From contig CM044306.1 of NCBI GenBank assembly GCA_024291935.2, positions 124,001-188,000 on the forward strand: a DNA stretch of 64,000 nucleotides, written 5' to 3'. This DNA is from Okapia johnstoni. Lineage: Eukaryota > Chordata > Mammalia > Artiodactyla > Giraffidae. Numbering within the stretch: position 1 is the first letter of the stretch; the number at the start of each line of letters is the position of its first letter. The notes under the pieces are model-generated. The model was not told where the DNA came from and did no database searches. It was given only the letters and a program-made list of their open reading frames with translations. The position numbers were made by a program, and so were the translations under genes. Shown here piece by piece: positions 1 through 64,000 of the stretch.

Positions 1-1500
1 GCCGCGTTTGAGGGACAGCTCTGGAGTCCAGTGTGTGGGAGTGAAGCGCGCAGTGAAGTCTGCTTTCTGTACTGCTTGAGGCAGAGCACTCTTGTGGGAT
101 TTTGAACAGGGCAGTGGCGTGATCTGATATAATAGGAATTATTTGGTCTCTGTGTTGAGAATAGAGTTTAAAGATAAGGGTTAAGAGTAGATGCAAAGAG
201 ACTAGTTTGGAAGCTAATAGAATAATCTAGGCCAGACATGAAGTGGCTTAGATCAAAATGGTAACCATGCAGGTGGTGAGAAGTGGTTTGGTTCTGGCTA
301 TAGTTTGAAGGTAGAATGAAGCAGATTTCCTAGTGTAGCAGAGAGTGAGAGGTCTAGAGCAGTCATAGTTGGCTTACTTTGACTTTTTATGTCTGAGCGG
401 TTGGAAGAGTGGAGTTGCCTTCCACTGAGATGACGGTCTGTGGATGGGGAGCAGGTTTTATGGGAAAGTTCATTTTGGACACACTAAGTTTGAGATGACA
501 CTTAGATACCCAGCCAGAGATGCGGAGGAAGCAGCTGGATGTGCCTGTGTGAAGTCTGGGCTGCAGATGTTACTTTCCGAGTCTGTGGTCTGTGGATGAT
601 AAGAGCCTCAGGCCTGGGTTAGATCACTAGGGAGCGAGTGTAAACAGAGAGGAGGAGATGACTAAGGATTTGGTCTTACGGCACTGGTTTAAGACTTAGG
701 GAGAAAAAGCAAAGCATCCTGAAGAGCAACCCATGAGGCTAAGGAAAACCATGAGAGCAGGGTGTCCTGGGAGCCAAAGGAGGAGAACCTGTCCAAGTGA
801 GCAGATGTTCACCATGTCCATTGCTGGAATAGATGTGGAGAATTGAGAATAGACAAAAAAATGACAGTGTATCTAAATGGGTGCATGCAAATATATCTGA
901 CTGGTGGCAGCCACTGGTGATTTACATGGAGTGGGGAGTGAAAGCCTGATAAAAGAGAGTTTAAGAGAAAGTCAGGAAAAAAAAAAAGAGAAAGTCAGAT
1001 GAAAGGAATTTGAATGCATGATACAGACAATTCTTGAGGAGCTTTGCCCCATTGAAGCGCGTGCACACACACACACACACACAGGAATGGAAACTAGTGG
1101 GAGAAGTGAAGTCAAGAAAGGGATTTTTTCAGATGAGAGAAATAAGAGCTTGTTTGTTTATAGGACTAAACTGAAAGAAAACAAAAAATTAATGATGTAT
1201 GAGAAATAGAAGAGGCTTGCCAGAGCGATGCTCTTGGGTAGGCCACGGAGCATATCTGCACGGGCGGGAGGACTGGCTCTCCCTGGGACAGGTGGGAGGC
1301 AGAGTAGGGGCAGGAGGTAGGCAGTCAGGGTGGTGACCCTCATGGACAGTCTCTCTGCAGGACTGCCGTTCACTCAGCGAAGTGAGTAGCTGAGAATGAG
1401 GATGGGGTAGAAGAGGTGAGAAGGAGGGAGTAAAGGGCTAGGGAAGTGGGTGGTGAGGTTTACTTGGAGAGGACTGTGTAATCTTCAGCCCAGAGTTAGC
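1..1500 (-). repeat. L2 LINE, antisense, RT region to 3' part
   Basis: Read on the minus strand this follows the L2 (CR1-like) reverse transcriptase and downstream region. On the plus strand the recognisable antisense phrases occur in order: GTGGCGTGATCTGA near 112, AATAATCTAGGCCAG near 221, GGTGGTGAGAAGTGG near 272, GAAAGCCTGATAAAAG near 940 and TTCTTGAGGAGCTTTGCC near 1030. No frame survives. The interior (850-1015) is diverged and the right end is approximate. Confidence 0.6.
1061..1082. repeat. (CA)n microsatellite
   Basis: About eleven CA units inside the antisense L2. Confidence 0.85.
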
Positions 1501-1631
1501 CTTGGTCTGTGAGTAGTAAATTTGCAACATTAATGATTAAACTTTGAAACAAAGCTGCAGCCTTTTGATAAAATCTCTGTTTTAAGAGGCCTTGAACTAC
1601 TTAACTTTATCTTGTCTCTTTTATTTTGCAG

Positions 1632-64000
<62,369 letters not shown>

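Larger units (their letters stand above)
1..1631 (+). other. Upstream HELZ intron, 3' part
   Basis: The intron before the first visible exon. Positions 1 to about 1500 are an old antisense L2 element with a (CA)n run at about 1061-1082. The last 130 bases are AT-rich and end in a good polypyrimidine tract. No exon, promoter or CpG island is apparent, so the gene start lies further upstream. Confidence 0.8.

Overview
This window is mammalian nuclear DNA, most likely from a bovid or another pecoran ruminant. BovB (RTE-type) LINEs and tRNA-Glu-headed Bov-tA SINEs occur throughout, on top of older mammalian layers (L1, L2, MIR, Tigger1, hAT). There is no prokaryotic or viral gene content.

Only one host gene is supported: HELZ (helicase with zinc finger), on the + strand and incomplete at both ends. 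Eighteen coding exons were placed by hand from GT-AG boundaries and phase continuity. They total 2605 coding nt (868 codons plus one base). They read through without a stop or frameshift and correspond to about residues 71-938 of a roughly 1940-residue protein. The CCCH zinc finger is split between the exons at 23221 and 25302. The superfamily 1 helicase motifs follow: Walker A at 47484, motif Ia at about 48095, DEAA box at 57204, motif III across the 57299/58427 junction, and motif IV in the exon at 58427. The start codon, the promoter, helicase motifs V and VI and the C-terminal tail lie outside the window.

Layout: 1-1631 is the tail of an upstream intron, mostly an antisense L2. Intron 1669-15887 is the most repeat-rich (inverted L1 pair, three BovB pieces, an L1 ORF2 piece and Bov-tA copies). 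Introns 16013-25952 are mostly plain, with a (CCAT)n array at 20.9-21.1 kb and a duplicated CACGTG motif at 25.07-25.12 kb. Intron 26061-27689 carries a nine-unit, 75-bp minisatellite. Intron 33089-41169 holds a near-complete Tigger1 split by a BovB insertion, plus a BovB fragment with a readable reverse transcriptase core. Intron 48192-54182 has an inverted Bov-tA pair and a C-rich 29-bp minisatellite. The last intron, 59924-63954, holds what looks like the 5' half of an antisense L1 with GC-rich flanking sequence.

I did not find an undescribed gene system. The most unusual items are structural: a 55-bp near-perfect hairpin formed by abutting BovB and Bov-tA copies, the 75-bp minisatellite, several inverted repeat pairs within one pre-mRNA, a NAGNAG acceptor inside the helicase core, and the E-box duplication upstream of the zinc-finger exon.
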